DNA of 64,000 bases from Gnetum montanum (taxonomy: Eukaryota > Streptophyta > Gnetopsida > Gnetales > Gnetaceae): the NCBI GenBank assembly GCA_015680685.1, contig MNCI01027477.1, positions 114,012 to 178,011 on the forward strand. The letters run 5' to 3'. The notes beneath the pieces are model-generated. The model saw only the letters and a program-made list of their open reading frames with translations, was not told the origin of the DNA and searched no databases. A program made the position numbers and the translations under genes. Below, piece after piece: positions 45,915 to 58,354 of this stretch. Position 1 is the stretch's first letter. Every line of letters starts with the position of its first letter.

Positions 45915-46140
45915 GTAGATTTACGCATGCTAAGCTTGCTTATGCTGAAACTAGTTACGCACGCTGAGCTTGCTTATGGTGAAACCAATTACGCATGCTA
46001 AGCTTGCTTACGCTAAAACCAGTTACGCAGGCTAAGCTTTCTTACGCTGAAACCAGTTACGCACGCTGAGCTTGCTTACACTGAAACTAGTTACCCATGC
46101 TAAGCTTAGTTACGCTGAACTCAATTATGCATGCTGCAGT
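45915..46140 (+). repeat. Leader repeats of unit A
   Basis: About seven copies of a ~33-bp unit, GTTACGCACGCTGAGCTTGC followed by TTACGCTGAAACCA, with C-to-T variants. TTACGC is the same hexamer repeated in element 2's leader. Confidence 0.8.
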
Positions 46141-46214
46141 TGAAACACTGTTGTACATTGTTCAAAACCTAGCCATATTTTCTCATGCTGCACACTTAAC
46201 CTGAAACACACTTG

Positions 46215-49200
46215 GCACTTGTTAGCCAGCTCGTATTACACCCTCACTCCACATGCCTACATGAACCAATCATTCCACCCTCGCATGGGATAGACGGCCA
46301 CTCACCAAGTGTCAACAAGCACACAAGCACCGGTGTCCCGACATGGACTACCCACATCCACATCCACCTAGTACATGCCGCCAGTGCAAACACATGGGGC
46401 CACTTTTGTTACATTGGCCCCACACATTCAGGGTATCACCCCATAGTTAGTGGCTAGACAAGGAACCACACCCCTTGTTAAACAACCCACTTACTTTAGC
46501 GCATCACACCCTGCAATCCCAACTCTGAACATTGCTCCACAGTAGCAACTAACAACACAATCTCCCCAACCAACTAATCTACCTACCACTCAAGAGTGGG
46601 CAAAAGCAAAACAATTGATGCAAGCATTAGCTGACGAGGTAAAGCACCTCAAAACCACCAACACCGAAGTAGTTAAAGTACTAGACTTCTACCATGATGA
46701 TCCAATTAACTCTTCAGTGCCACCATTAGCTTTACCCAAGGGAATCACACTACCCTAGTTAACCAAGTACAATGGGAAGGGAAATCCAAACGCTCACTTA
46801 GTCACATTTCGATCAAAAACTCTATTGCTCCAAGCTTGGCCCCACACAATCTTGCATTTGTTCACTATGTCCTTAATGGGCGTAGACTTAGACTAGTACC
46901 GAGTCCTGCCATGTAACTCCATATCCTCTCTTGAGGATCTGTTACACTAGTTCGTTACTAGGTTTAAGTACAACCTGAAGCCTGAAGCAATACTAGACAC
47001 TCTAATATAGATGAAACAAGCACCACTTAAGCCTATGTAGAAGTTCATCCAACGATGGAGTGCAACCCTTAACGAACTTCATGAGCCCATCCCTGAAATC
47101 TATTTGCTTACAATTCTAAAGGGACCTATGAATGACTTCATTAAGTTAAAACTGTACTACCTAAGTGCTCAAACATTGAGCCAAGCCTTCACGCAGATCA
47201 AGAACATCGAACAAGCTGCACAAACTAGCAATGATCCCGCCTATTTGGCTTACAAAAATGAACATGTTGCCAAGCAAAAGGCAACATCACCAACTATAGC
47301 CACAAGCACAAAAACCAAAAACACTAGTACCAACCCAACCATAATGACAATGGCCACATCACGGCCCAACTTTCAGTTCAAGCATCGCTCTAAGTACACG
47401 TCGCTACCCACAAAACCCTCTGAACTACTAGATCAACTCCTCAAAATCAGGAAAATCCAATATAAACAAGTAGCGGAGAATGTCTATTGAAGACACGATA
47501 GGTACTACAAGTTACTAAGGAACCCCACCTTAGCAACGCCAAACAAGCCCCCGATCCCACAACACTTCAAATAAGATCAATTCTGTCACTACCACCAGAT
47601 GTCCGGTCAAAATACCGACAACTGTCGTGCATTACAGGATGATCTACAAGCACTGATAGAATGGGGCCAACTAAATGTCAACACATTGAGTCAACCTAAC
47701 ATAGATGATTCCTCCTATGTCATAAACTCCATTAGCATAGGAAGCAAGCCCAAACCTGTGCAGCAACCTTTCGTGATCCATGTGCCTCTCAGCAAGGCAA
47801 CAATCCCCTCTGCCTCCATGAGCAAGAGGCCTTCCATTGTCATCAAGGTGCAACCTAGAGCACCAACGACACCTTTCGTGGTCAAAGTACCACCACCTCA
47901 CACGTCCGCTAAGAAGTTAAACTGGCATGATGCGCACCAACGACAATAGCAAAGAAACATTTCGTTATCAAGGTGCCATAACAAGCTAGTCAAACAACAA
48001 TGACACCTCCTAAACTACCATTTTTCATAAAGGTTCCACCATGATGTGGCCCCTCACCTATCTAAAGCCCAAACATAGGCAACACGGGTAAGCAAACCAA
48101 ATGGCAACAGAAGAGGATGAACAAACAACGAACAACACCCAAAGCCAAAGCAAAGGCCACACCTAGTACACAGCAACCGAATGCTGGGGGCCATGCCCCT
48201 AATCCTAAACAAACTAGGCCCAAGCCCTTGACCCATACAGAGGCAACCAACACAATGGCAAACAACATAGACTTTGTAGCTACACTGGCCCGGGTGAAAC
48301 AAATGCTTAAACAAAAGAACACAACCATGAGCTTGTACAACCTAGTCATGACATCATCGGCTCATCACAAAGCCTTAGCGCAAACGTTAGCATCCATTCC
48401 TATTACAGAGGACATCCCTGCTAACATGGAATCCATCCGTGCAATGATTTCGCAACACACACCACAAGCATTGGGTTCAAATACCTTAGCCTTCCACGAT
48501 GATGCAGTCAAAGTTAACCCTAAACCAGGGGAGGTCACAACAGCTCCATTGTCGATTAGCATATGTGTTGGGAAATGTACCATTCGTAGAGTGCACGTTG
48601 ATGACAGTGCAACAACGAACGTAGTTTCATACTCTGTCATCGACAAACTAGGCATGGCAGACAAAATCACGCCAATGAAAACCACGTGTTTAAAATCCTT
48701 CAACGGATCACGTGTCATAGTTAAGGGCATAATCAACTTAGCCTTTGTGGTAGGAGAATAATTCCCCACCAGCACGAAATTCACTGTCATAGAAGAGATG
48801 CCAAGTTTCAACATGATTCTTGGTAGACCTTGGCTAGCCCAACAACGGGCTATTTCCTCACTGATATATCAAGAAATATGTCTTCCATACGAAGGTGGAC
48901 AAGTCATCATACACGGTGATAACATTCCCTTTCAAGCATCCACAACATAGACATGTCACAAGTCTTGAAAGAAGAGTCTCTTGATGGAACACCCATGGCA
49001 ACAAATGCAACACCTAGAGCTAAAGCGCCCAAACGAGTGGTAAAAATTGAAAGCCTCCCAGAGCAACCAAAACCTAGCACGCCTCCTAGGCCACGTCTGG
49101 CTAGGAAACAACCACACGATCAAGGCTTCCCCATGGCCAAAAACATGTATCATCCCTGCCCACTCTTTCCCTTTGTTCATGGTGCATACGTCACCTTAGT

Positions 49201-49249
49201 TTGCATTGTACTAGCTTACGCATTTGCATGCAGCCCGAAAAGGCCTTAA
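46215..49249 (+). pseudogene. gag: Unit A gag-protease (deleted start, frameshifts)
   Basis: The gag start region present in unit B (53036-53385) is missing here, so there is no start codon. The Gag core is at 46600-47490 (VLDFYHDDPINSS, LTILKGPMNDFIKLKLYYL). The linker has the PFVIHVPLS and PFVVKVPPP motifs (47760-47900). Protease (48540-48900) has VDDSATTNVVSYSVIDKLGM, where the active-site Gly codon reads Ser, and MILGRPWLAQQ. The C-terminus has a hydrophobic stretch, AYVTLVCIVLAYAFAC, and ends SPKRP. Three frames are needed. Confidence 0.82.
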
Positions 49250-49760
49250 ACTAACACATAGCCCAGAAAGGCCCTAGACTACTGTTGTTCGCATTATTTT
49301 CTATTTTTCATGTGCATTTAGGTTCTATTTAGCAGTTACTACTTCACATTGTGTCCTCTAGTTTCTTCTTTTGTAGGATCACCTAGACGTACGTACATGC
49401 ATCCACAAAAAGTCTTGGCATCATGACTTAAAACTGATACCACACAGCAGTCCTGGCATCACGACCTAAAACTGATACCACAGAATAGTCCTAGAGCTAT
49501 GACTTAAAACTAGCACCACAGAATGTCCTGACGTCATGAAAGTAAACTGACACCACACAGTTCTGTCTGGCATGACAGTAAACTACCACACTTATCCACC
49601 AGAGTCCACTAAGACTATAAACTAGCTTGCCTCTTCATAGTCTACCATGACTCTAAACTAGCACTACACCATCCGTTACGACAATAAACTGGCAATGTCC
49701 AAAGTATTATGACATTAAACTAATCCACAATAGTCTGCCAAGACTAAAAACTAGTGACAT
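49237..49760 (+). repeat. Hairpin array of unit A
   Basis: First two GGCC-type units (49237-49285), then a gap with an acceptor-like TTCTTTTGTAG-GATCAC at 49379, then about ten AGTC/TGTC-type units. Examples: CTGTC/GACAG at 49563-49578, AGTC/GACT at 49603-49616 followed by ATAAACTAGC, AGTC/GACT near 49656 and near 49729. Early units end in GATACCACA as in element 2. Confidence 0.82.
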
Positions 49761-50822
49761 CATTAACAACCTAGCATTATTTGAAAAGACATGTTGTTGC
49801 AATCAGTTGTATGTGCTCACCAAAAACCTGCTGCATGATTTGTCACATAGACCCGGATGAAACTAATGCTATTCAAGATTTTGTTTGCTTTGAAATTCCA
49901 CACGATGGCTCCATTCCATTGACTACATTCAAGTTTAAAGTACTTTAGCTAATTGAATCATTTGTGTTTTTCTTGTTCACTTGGAGTTGTGTTTGCAGGA
50001 TGATGTGCTTGAGGCGTTCATACACAGATGCATTCCATCATGACGACAAGGTATCACATTCTTCTTAACGCTCACAACTGGGTTAATCAATCCGTTCATA
50101 AGTACATTTCCAACTCCTGTCGTGTTCCCCATTCATCATCACAATCCTTTTACCCTACTCAATTATAGTCACTTGATACAATATTCATCCCAAAACTCTT
50201 GATGCACTGTTTTCCACTGTGATTCCTGATTAGTTGCAGCACAAAACACAATGCACAGCACATGATACAAACGCAAGCACATGAGCATGAGTACGGCACA
50301 AAAAGCAAGCTCCTTTAAAAGGACCAAAAACAAATACAAAAATACAAAAAAAGGTCAAAGAGAAAAATACACAGAAAAGGTCTCCATCATAGATCAAAAA
50401 TCATTGGTTCTTCTCATACAAGCCCTAGGCAAGAAGACAATTATCTTGGGAGAACACTCATGCCGCGAATAATCATGTGGCACATCACTGCATGGCTTTG
50501 ACTGTTTACAACAGGCCCCCTTAAACATAGCACAAGGGTTCCATTTCTCCAAAGAGCGCAGCTCCAATGTCCTAGTTCTAAGTCTGCCGAGAACCCGGCT
50601 ATTGACAAAGACCAATGACACGACTTGCTCATGCGAGAGCACTCCTCTCCCACAATTCTGGCAACACTTATAACCCTCAATCATCTTTCGATTCCCCTGG
50701 TCACAACAAATTCCCTCCTTTCCCTAAACTACATTTTCCTCAACCCAATGTACTTTTGAGCATGATGTGATGACATCTGGCTAGGGGCCAATGGACAATG
50801 CTTGGTACATGGTCGTTCATGA
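49761..50822 (+). other. Unit A 3' internal region
   Basis: No domain is seen. GTTTGCAG-GATGATG (acceptor-like, exon from 49999) and ACAAG-GTATCA (donor-like, after 50050) bracket a 52-base exon-like segment that parallels element 2 near 18290. Unit B lacks everything beyond the position equivalent to about 49887. Confidence 0.5.
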
Positions 50823-50895
50823 TGTTTTGTACTTCTTTGTCAACGCCTCTTGGGTAGATTCCTCCAAACATCAACAAAGAGGGGCCAATGAAACA
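50823..50895 (+). other. Polypurine tract of unit A inside an inverted repeat
   Basis: PPT AAAGAGGGGCCAA at 50876-50888, directly before LTR2. TCTTTGT (50834-50840) pairs with ACAAAGA (50874-50880), and TGTTTT (50823-50828) with GAAACA of the LTR edge (50890-50895, one G-T pair). This is the same layout as elements 1 and 2. Confidence 0.7.
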
Positions 50896-52569
50896 CCACA
50901 AAATTTTAGCTCAACACTTTGAAATGAGAACAATTCAGAGCCTCTCGAGTCTTGAGAAGAAAACTCTTGATTACGGCATGGAACTCAAGCTAGCTTGCCC
51001 ATGCTGTAAAGCTAGCTTGCTCTTAATGTGAGTGACTCAAGACAATGTTAAAATGGCCTCATTTTGAAGGTACAAGTCATCCTAAAGGTCCACTAATGGT
51101 TACCCTAGGTTCCCAGCCCTCAGAATATTGATTTTGGGCTCAAAAATGCACTATTTTCACTGGTTACGACTTTGTCACACCCAGGTCATGTTGGGGTCAC
51201 ACTGGAGTGTAAGCCTAGCATGACCAAATAGAAACTGGACTAAACAAGCAATCCCAAGCACAATTTCAGCATCAACTCAACTCTCGAGGATGGGCAATAG
51301 TTCTACTTATTAAAAGGCATCAAAAATCAAAGTTTGGATATGAAACATGGCATTTTGGCTTGGTCATGCTTAGCTCACGCCCAGGTCACACCCAGGTCAT
51401 GCTAACAGGGTGAGCCCAATGTGAGTTACCAAAATGGCTCAAATCAAGCACAAACAGGCTCAAAATTAGCATCCAGGTGGCCCCCAAGGCTAGGAAATAG
51501 TTACACTTGAAGGACAAACCTCAAAAATTAGGATTTGATGCAAAATGAACCATTCCAACTTGCTCACGCCCAGCTCATGCTAAGGTCACGCTGATAGCAT
51601 GAGCCCAGCGTGAGCTGCCAAAAGTGGCCTAGAGCATTTCAGACACATGCTGAAGACACACTAGGGCAAGATCAACTCATGCTGATAGCCTTGATGAAAT
51701 AAAAAAACACTTCAAATAGCCATAGACCACTCAAATCAATGCCCTGCAGTAGTCGATCCAAGAGACCATGAAGTTCCAAGCAAGTCGAAGTCAAATCTTA
51801 ATTGCAAACTCATTGTAAATTTTCATTATAAGCTTCACCATTTGTGAACTTGTCAAGCTCTTATGTTGCTTCCATGAGCATAAGCTAGCTTGCATTGTAA
51901 GATATAGTGCACCTGGTCTAGAACGTAGTTGCCCACGTACACCTGTCGCGTGATCTATTTTTCTCTCATCTCGCAGCCATCGATCCCATTCAATCTGACT
52001 CTTGAGCCTAGAAAAATGTATAAATATCCTATTGATTAACATAAATGGGGTTGGAAAATTTGAAGCAAGAAAATGAACAATCCTAAGCCTAGATGCACGT
52101 GATTCCCAGTTCCTGTAAACACCTCGCATCGAAGCTTAACGTTCGACTTGCAACGCAACTACGTTTTGACCAGTGCACATCTTGTTGATTAATACAACAT
52201 TTTTCATTATTTGCCATCCATTGTCCTATTTTGATTTACTTTCTACATTGTTCCATTCCATTGTGTGTTCCTACATACGTTCTGCTTTTCGTTACGTTTC
52301 ATTACGCCTTGTTACGTTTCGTTACGTTTTGTTACGTTACTATGCGTTACATTATTTTCCCTGTTTTATGTTTGTGACGATAATCCTAGCACATGCAATA
52401 GCATACGCTTGGGGAAGTCCTTGGTTGATCTGTGTGCAGACCATCCAAGGCACTCTACCTTTGTTTTTCCAACTTGCCCTCACGCGAAGGTAGGGTCTTC
52501 TGTATCTCTCCGAGGATCTTTCGGCGTTCGTTTTCCTCCAGCCTTACGCCAACGATTTCAGACAGTACA
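50889..52569 (+). repeat. Element 3 LTR2 (shared middle LTR)
   Basis: TGAAACACCACAAAATTTTAG to GACAGTACA. It serves as 3' LTR of unit A (PPT before it) and 5' LTR of unit B (PBS TGGCACTAGAAGGAGGGCC at 52575-52593 after it). TATAAATA at 52019-52026. Confidence 0.9.
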
Positions 52570-52689
52570 GAAATTGGCACTAGAAGGAGGGCCGGTTACC
52601 ATTTGACAAAACCTTAGTCACCCCATGATTCGAAATTTTGCACTAATTAAGCACTGAAAGCAAAACCCTCATTAACGCTAGTCCTATTT

Positions 52690-52945
52690 GTGCTAGGCTT
52701 GCTCACGTTGCAAATTTACGCATGTTGAGCTTGCTTACGCTAAAACTAGTTACGCACACTGAGCTTGCTTACGCTGAAACCAGTTACGCACCCTAAGCTT
52801 TCTTATGCTAAAACTAGTTATGCATGCTAAGCTTGCTTATGCTGAACCCAGTTACGCACACTGCAGTTTACTCATGCTGTAGTTTACTCATGCTACAGCT
52901 TACTCACGCTGCAGTTTACTCACGCTACAGTTTACTCACGTTGCA
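52690..52945 (+). repeat. Leader repeats of unit B
   Basis: Copies of the ~33-bp TTACGCACGCTGAGCTTGC unit, followed by five copies of a 17-bp unit CTCACGCTGCAGTTTA (variants CTCATGCTACAGTTTA) that unit A lacks. The shorter unit has amplified independently. Confidence 0.8.
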
Positions 52946-53064
52946 GTTGAAATGCTATTGTACATTGTTCAACACTTAGCCATATTGTCTCACACCGCAC
53001 ACTTAGCCCGAAACACACTCGACACTTGTTAGCCAGCCTGTACGCTACCCCATCATACATCACC

Positions 53065-56000
53065 ATGGAGTCATCTCAGAACTCTAATGCACATACCTTC
53101 GTAATTCTCACACAGGAACAGTACAACTTTATCTATGTGAAGATTTACGCCAACCTTCCCCTTGACACCACAGAACAGGAGGCAAAACAAAACTTTGAGC
53201 GCATATACATGGGAGGTCATGAATTCGTCTCCTCTGTATATGACATCATCCCACTTTCTGAGCCTCACCACTGACTCATCTCCCAGATCCTTATGGCAAG
53301 AAGCCAAAACATACGGTGACCCATTGAGGAGCCCCAAAACCAACATGATGTAGATGACTTCGTAGCACAATCTTAACATGAGGATTCGTATTACACCCTC
53401 ACTCCGCATGCTTACGTGAACCAATCATTCCACCCTCGCATGGGACAAACAGCCACTCAATAAGTGTCAACAAGCACACAAGCACCGATGTCCCAACATG
53501 GACTACCCACGTCCACGTCCACCCAGTACATGCCGCCAGTGCAAACACATGGGGCCACTTTCGTTACATCGGCCCCACACATTCAGGGTGTCACCCCATA
53601 GTTAGTGGCTAGACAAGGAACCACACCCCTTGTTCAACAACCCACTTACTTTAGCGCATCACACCTTGCAATCCCAACTTTGAACGTTGCTCAATAGCAG
53701 CAACTGATGACACAATCTCCCCAACCAACTAATCTACCTACCACTCAAGAGTGGGCAAAAGTAAAACAATGGATGCAACCATTAGCTGACGAGGTAAAGC
53801 ACCTCAAAACCACCAACACCGAAGCAATTAAAGTACTGGACTTCTACCACGATGATCCAATTAACTCTTCAATGCCACCATTAGCTTTACCGAAGGAAAT
53901 CACACTACCTAAGTTAACCAAGTACAATGGGAAGGGAGATCCGAACGCTCACTTAGCCACGTTTCGATCAAAAACTCTATTGCTCCAAGCTTGGCCCCAT
54001 GCAATCTTGTGCGTGTTTGCTATGTCCTTAACGGGCGTAGCCTTAGACTAGTACCGAGCCCTACCATGTAACTCCATATCCTCTCTTGAGGATCTATTAC
54101 ACCAGTTTGTTACTAGGTTTAAGTACAACCTAAAGCCTGAAGCAACACTAGACACTTTGATACAGGTGAAACAAGCATCACTTGAGCTTGTGTAAAAGTT
54201 CATCCAACGATGGAGTGCAGCCCTTCACAAACTTCACAAGCCCATCCCTGAAATATATTTTCTTACAATTCTGAAGGGAGCTGTGAATGACTTCATGAAG
54301 TCAAAACTATACTACCTAAGTGCTCAAACGTTGAGCCAAGCCTTCATGTAGATCAAGAACATCGAACAAGCTGCACAAACTAGCAATGATCCCACCTATG
54401 TGGCTTACAAAAATGAACATGTTGCCAAGCAAAAGGCAACATCACCAACTATAGCCACAAGCACAAAAACCACAAACACCAATACCAACCTGACCACAAT
54501 GATAACGGCCACATCATGGCCCAACTTTTAGTGCAAGGATCACTCTAAGTACATGCCGCTACCCACGCAACCCTCTAAACTACTAGAGCAACTCCTCAAA
54601 ATTGGGCAAATCCAATACAAACAAGTAGTGGAAAATGTCCACCGAAGACACGATAGGTACTGCAAGTTACTAAGGAACCCCACCTTAGTAGCGCCAAACG
54701 AGCCCCTAGTCCCATGACACTTCAAATTAGATCAATTCTGTCACTACCACCAGATGTCCAGTCACAATACCGACAACTGTCGTGCGTTACAAGATGATCT
54801 ACAAGCAATGATAGAACGGGGCCAACTAAACGTCAACACCCTGAGTCAACCTAGCATAGATGATGCCTCCTATGTCATAAAGTCCATTAGCATAGGAAGC
54901 AAGCCCAAACCTGTGCAGCAACCTTTCGTGATCCATGTGCCTCTCAGCAAGGCAACAATCCCCTCCACCTCCATGAGCAAGAGGCCTTCCATCATCATTA
55001 AGGTGCCACCTAGAGCATAGAAGACACCTTTCGTGGTCAAAGTACCACCACCTCACATGTCCACTAAGACGTTAAACTAGCACGATGCACCAACGAAAAT
55101 AGCAAAGAAACCTTTCGTTATCAAGGTGCCACAACAAGCTAGTCAAACAACAACGACACCTCCTAAACTACCATTTGTCATAAAGGTGCCACCACGCTAT
55201 GGCCCCTCACCTACCCAAAGCCTAAACATAGGCAACACAGGTAAGCAAACCAAATGGCAACAGAAGAGGACAAACGAACAACGAACAACACCCAAAGCCA
55301 AAGCAAAGGCCACACCCAGTACACAGCAACCGAATGCTGGGGGCCATGCCCCTAATCCCAAACAAACCAAGTCCAAGCCCTTGACCCATACAGAGGCAAC
55401 CAACATAATGACAAACAACACGAACTTTGTAGCTACACTAGCCCAGGTGAAACAAATGCTCAAACAAAAGAACACAACCATGAGCTTGTACGACCTGGTC
55501 ATGACATCATTGGCTCATCGCGAAGCCTTAGCACAAATGTTAGCATCCATTCCTGTTACAGAGGACATCCCTGCTAACATGGAATCCATCCGTGCAATGA
55601 TTTCGCAACACACACCACAAGGATTGGGTTCAAGCACCTTAGCCTTCCGTAACGATGTAGTCAAAGTCAACCCTGAATGAGGGGAGGTCACAACAGCTCC
55701 ATTGTCGATTAGCATACGTGTTGGGAAATGTACCATTCGCAGAGTGCACGTTGATGACGGTGTGGCAACGAACGTAGTTTCATACTCTGTCATTGACAAA
55801 CTAGGCATGGCAGACGAGATCATGCCAGCAAAAACCACATGTTTAAAATCCTTCAATGGATCACGTGTCACAATTAAGGGCACAATCAACTTAGCCTTTG
55901 TGGTAGGAGAACAATTCCCCACCAGCGCGAAATTCACTGTCATAGAAGAGATGCCAAGTTTCAACATGATTCTTGGCAGACCTTGGCTAGCCCAACAATG

Positions 56001-56403
56001 GGTCGTTTCCTCACCGATACATCAAGAAATCTGCCTTCCATACGAAGGTGGAAAAGTCATCATACATGGTGATAACATTCCCTTTCAAGCCATCCACAAC
56101 ATAGACATGTCACAAGTCTTGAAAGAAGAGTCTCTTGATGGAACACCCACAGCAACAAATGCAACACCTAGAGCTAAAATGCTTGAACGAGTGGTAAAAA
56201 CTGAAAGCCTCCCAGAGCAACCAAAACCTAGCATGCCTCCTAGGCCACGTCAGGCTAGGAAACAACCACATGATCAAGGCTCCCCCGCGGCCAAAAACAT
56301 GTATGATCCCTACCCACTCTTTACCTTTGTTCATTGTGCATACATCACCTTAGTTTGCATTGTACTAGCTTACGCATTTGCATGCGGCCCAAAAAGACCT
56401 TAA
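53065..56403 (+). pseudogene. gag: Unit B gag-protease (one frame, about a dozen stops)
   Basis: ATG in ACCATGG context at 53065 (MESSQNSN). The main blocks stay in a single frame to 56403, about 1,110 codons, interrupted by stops only. N-terminal QEQYNFIYVKIYANL; core Gag at 53700-54330 with LTKYNGKGDPNAHLATF and FKYNLKPEATLDTL; zinc-knuckle-like CHYHQMSSHNTDNC (about 54740); linker repeats PFVIHVPLS, SIIIKVPPRA, PFVVKVPPP, PFVIKVPQQ and PFVIKVPPR (54930-55195). Protease has VDDGVATNVVSYSVIDKLGM and MILGRPWLAQQW (55750-56000). A tail with hydrophobic AYITLVCIVLAYAFAC ends GPKRP. No RT follows. Confidence 0.85.
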
Positions 56404-56900
56404 ACTAACACACGGCCCGGAAAGGCCCTAAACTACCATTGTTCTCATTGTTTTCTATTTTGCTTGTGCATTTAGGTTTTGTTTTTAGTAGTTACTACTT
56501 CACATTGTGTCCTCTAGTTTCTTCTTTTGCAGGATCACCTAGACGTATGTGCATGCATCCACAAAAAGTCCTGGCATCATGACTTAAAACTGATACCACA
56601 GAGCGGTCCTGGCATCACGACTTAAAACTGATACCAAAGAATAGTCCTGGAGCTATGACTTAAAACTAGCACCACATAACGTCCTAATGTCATGAAAGTA
56701 AATTGACACCACACAGTTCTGTCCGACATGACACTAAACTGCCACACTTATCCACCAGAGTCCACTAAGACTATAAACTAGCTTGCCTTTTCATAGTCTA
56801 CCATGACTCTAAACTAGCACTGCACCATTCGTTACAACGATAAACTGGTAATGTCCAAATGATTATAACATTAAACTAATCCACAACAGTCTGCCAAGAC
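56390..56900 (+). repeat. Hairpin array of unit B
   Basis: Same order as unit A: GGCC-type at 56390-56430, an acceptor-like TTCTTTTGCAG-GATCAC at about 56532, then AGTC- and TGTC-type units, including TGTC/GACA near 56728, AGTC/GACT near 56759 followed by ATAAACTAGC, and AGTC/GACT near 56798. Confidence 0.82.
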
Positions 56901-57043
56901 TATAAATTGGTGACATCATCAACAACCTGGTATTATTTGAAAAGACATGTCGTTGCAATCGGTTGTATGTGCTCACCAAAAACCTGCTGCATGATCTGTC
57001 ACATAGACCCGGATGAAACGGATGCTGTTCAAGATTCTGTTTG

Positions 57044-58349
57044 CAATAGTTCTACTTGTTAAAAGGCATCAAAATCAAAGTTTGGGTGTGAAACATGGCA
57101 TTTTGGCTTGGTCACGCCTAACTCACTCCCAGGTCATACCCAGGTCATGCTGACAGCATGAGCCCAACGTGAGTTACCAAAATGGCTCAAATCAAGCACA
57201 AATAGGCTCAAAATCAGCATCCAGGTGGCCCCCAATGCTAGGAAACAGTTACAGTTGAAGGACAGGCCTCGAAAATTAAGATTTGGTGCGAAATGAACCA
57301 TTCCAACTTGCTCACACCCAGCTCATGCCCAGGTCATGCTGAGGTCATGCTGACAGCATGAGCCTAGCGTGAGTTGCCAAAAGTGGCCTAAAGCATTTCA
57401 GACACATGCCGAAGACACACTAGGGCAAGATCAACTCCCACTGACGACCTTGATGAAACAAAAAAACACTTCAAACAGCCATAGAACCACTCAAATCAAC
57501 GCCCTGTAGCAGTCAATCCAAGAGACCATGAAGTTCCAAGTGAGTCAGAGTCAAATCTTAATTGCAAATTCATTGTAAATTTTCATTATAAGCTTCACCA
57601 TTTGTGAGCTTGTTAAGCTCTTACGCTGCTTCCATGAGCGTAAGCTAGCTTCCATTGGAAGATACAGTGCACCTGGTCTAGAACGTAGTTGCCTACGTAC
57701 ACCTGTCGCATGATCTATTTTTCTCTCATCTCGCAGCCATCAATCCCATTCAATCCGATTCTTGAGCCTAGCAAAATGTATAAATACCCTGTTCATTAAC
57801 ATAAACAGGGTTGGCAAATTTGAAGCAAGAAAACGAGCTATCCTAAGCCTGGATGCACGTGATTCCCAGCACTTGTAAACACCTCGCATCAGAGCTTAAC
57901 GTTTGACTTGCAACGCAACTACATTTTGACCAGTGCACATCTTGTCGATTAATACAACATTTTTCATTATTTGCCATCCATTGTCCTATTCTGATTTACT
58001 TTCTGCATTGTTCCATTCCATTGCGTGTTCCTGCATACGTTCTGCTTTTCGTTACGTTTCATTACGCCTTGTTACGTTTCGTTACATTTCATTACATTTC
58101 GTTACGTTTTGTTACGTTACTGTGCGTTACATTATTTTCCATGTTTTACGTTTGTGACGATAATCCTAGCGTAGGCAATAGCGTACGCTCGGGGAAGTCC
58201 TTGGTTGATCTATGTGCAGACCATCCAAGGCACTCTGCCTTCGTTTTTTCAACTTGCCCTCACGTGAAGGTAGGGTCGTCTATATCTCTCCGGGGATCTT
58301 TCAGCGTTCGTTTTCCTCCAGCCTTACGCCAACGATTTCGAATAGTACA
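57044..58349 (+). repeat. Element 3 LTR3 (5'-truncated)
   Basis: Joins unit B's internal region (TTCAAGATTCTGTTTGC) to the middle of an LTR (AATAGTTCTACTTGTTAAAAGG, equal to 51293 in LTR2). It keeps TATAAATA at 57779-57786 and ends AATAGTACA at 58349, followed by the TSD. Confidence 0.88.
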
Positions 58350-58354
58350 GTGAC
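58350..58354. repeat. Target-site duplication GTGAC (right)
   Basis: Exact repeat of 44074-44078 immediately after LTR3. Confidence 0.9.

Larger units (their letters stand above)
44079..58349 (+). mobile_element. Element 3: tandem dimer of non-autonomous Tat-like gag-protease elements
   Basis: Order: LTR1 (44079-45774), unit A (45775-50888), LTR2 (50889-52569), unit B (52570-about 57043), LTR3 (about 57044-58349). The outer pair of GTGAC repeats shows the outer ends belong to one insertion event or one later-amplified insertion. Each unit has PBS, leader repeats, gag, protease and a hairpin array but no RT, RNase H or integrase. Unit A lacks about 350 bp at the gag start. Unit B has lost the 3' internal end, the PPT and the first about 400 bp of LTR3 in one deletion. 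It is inserted in the host's 5' LTR. Confidence 0.9.

Noticed and set aside
49237-49760. Hairpins as rho-independent terminators or tRNA/miRNA genes
   Set aside because: Stems are only 3-5 bp without U tracts or cloverleaf features, far below miRNA precursor length.
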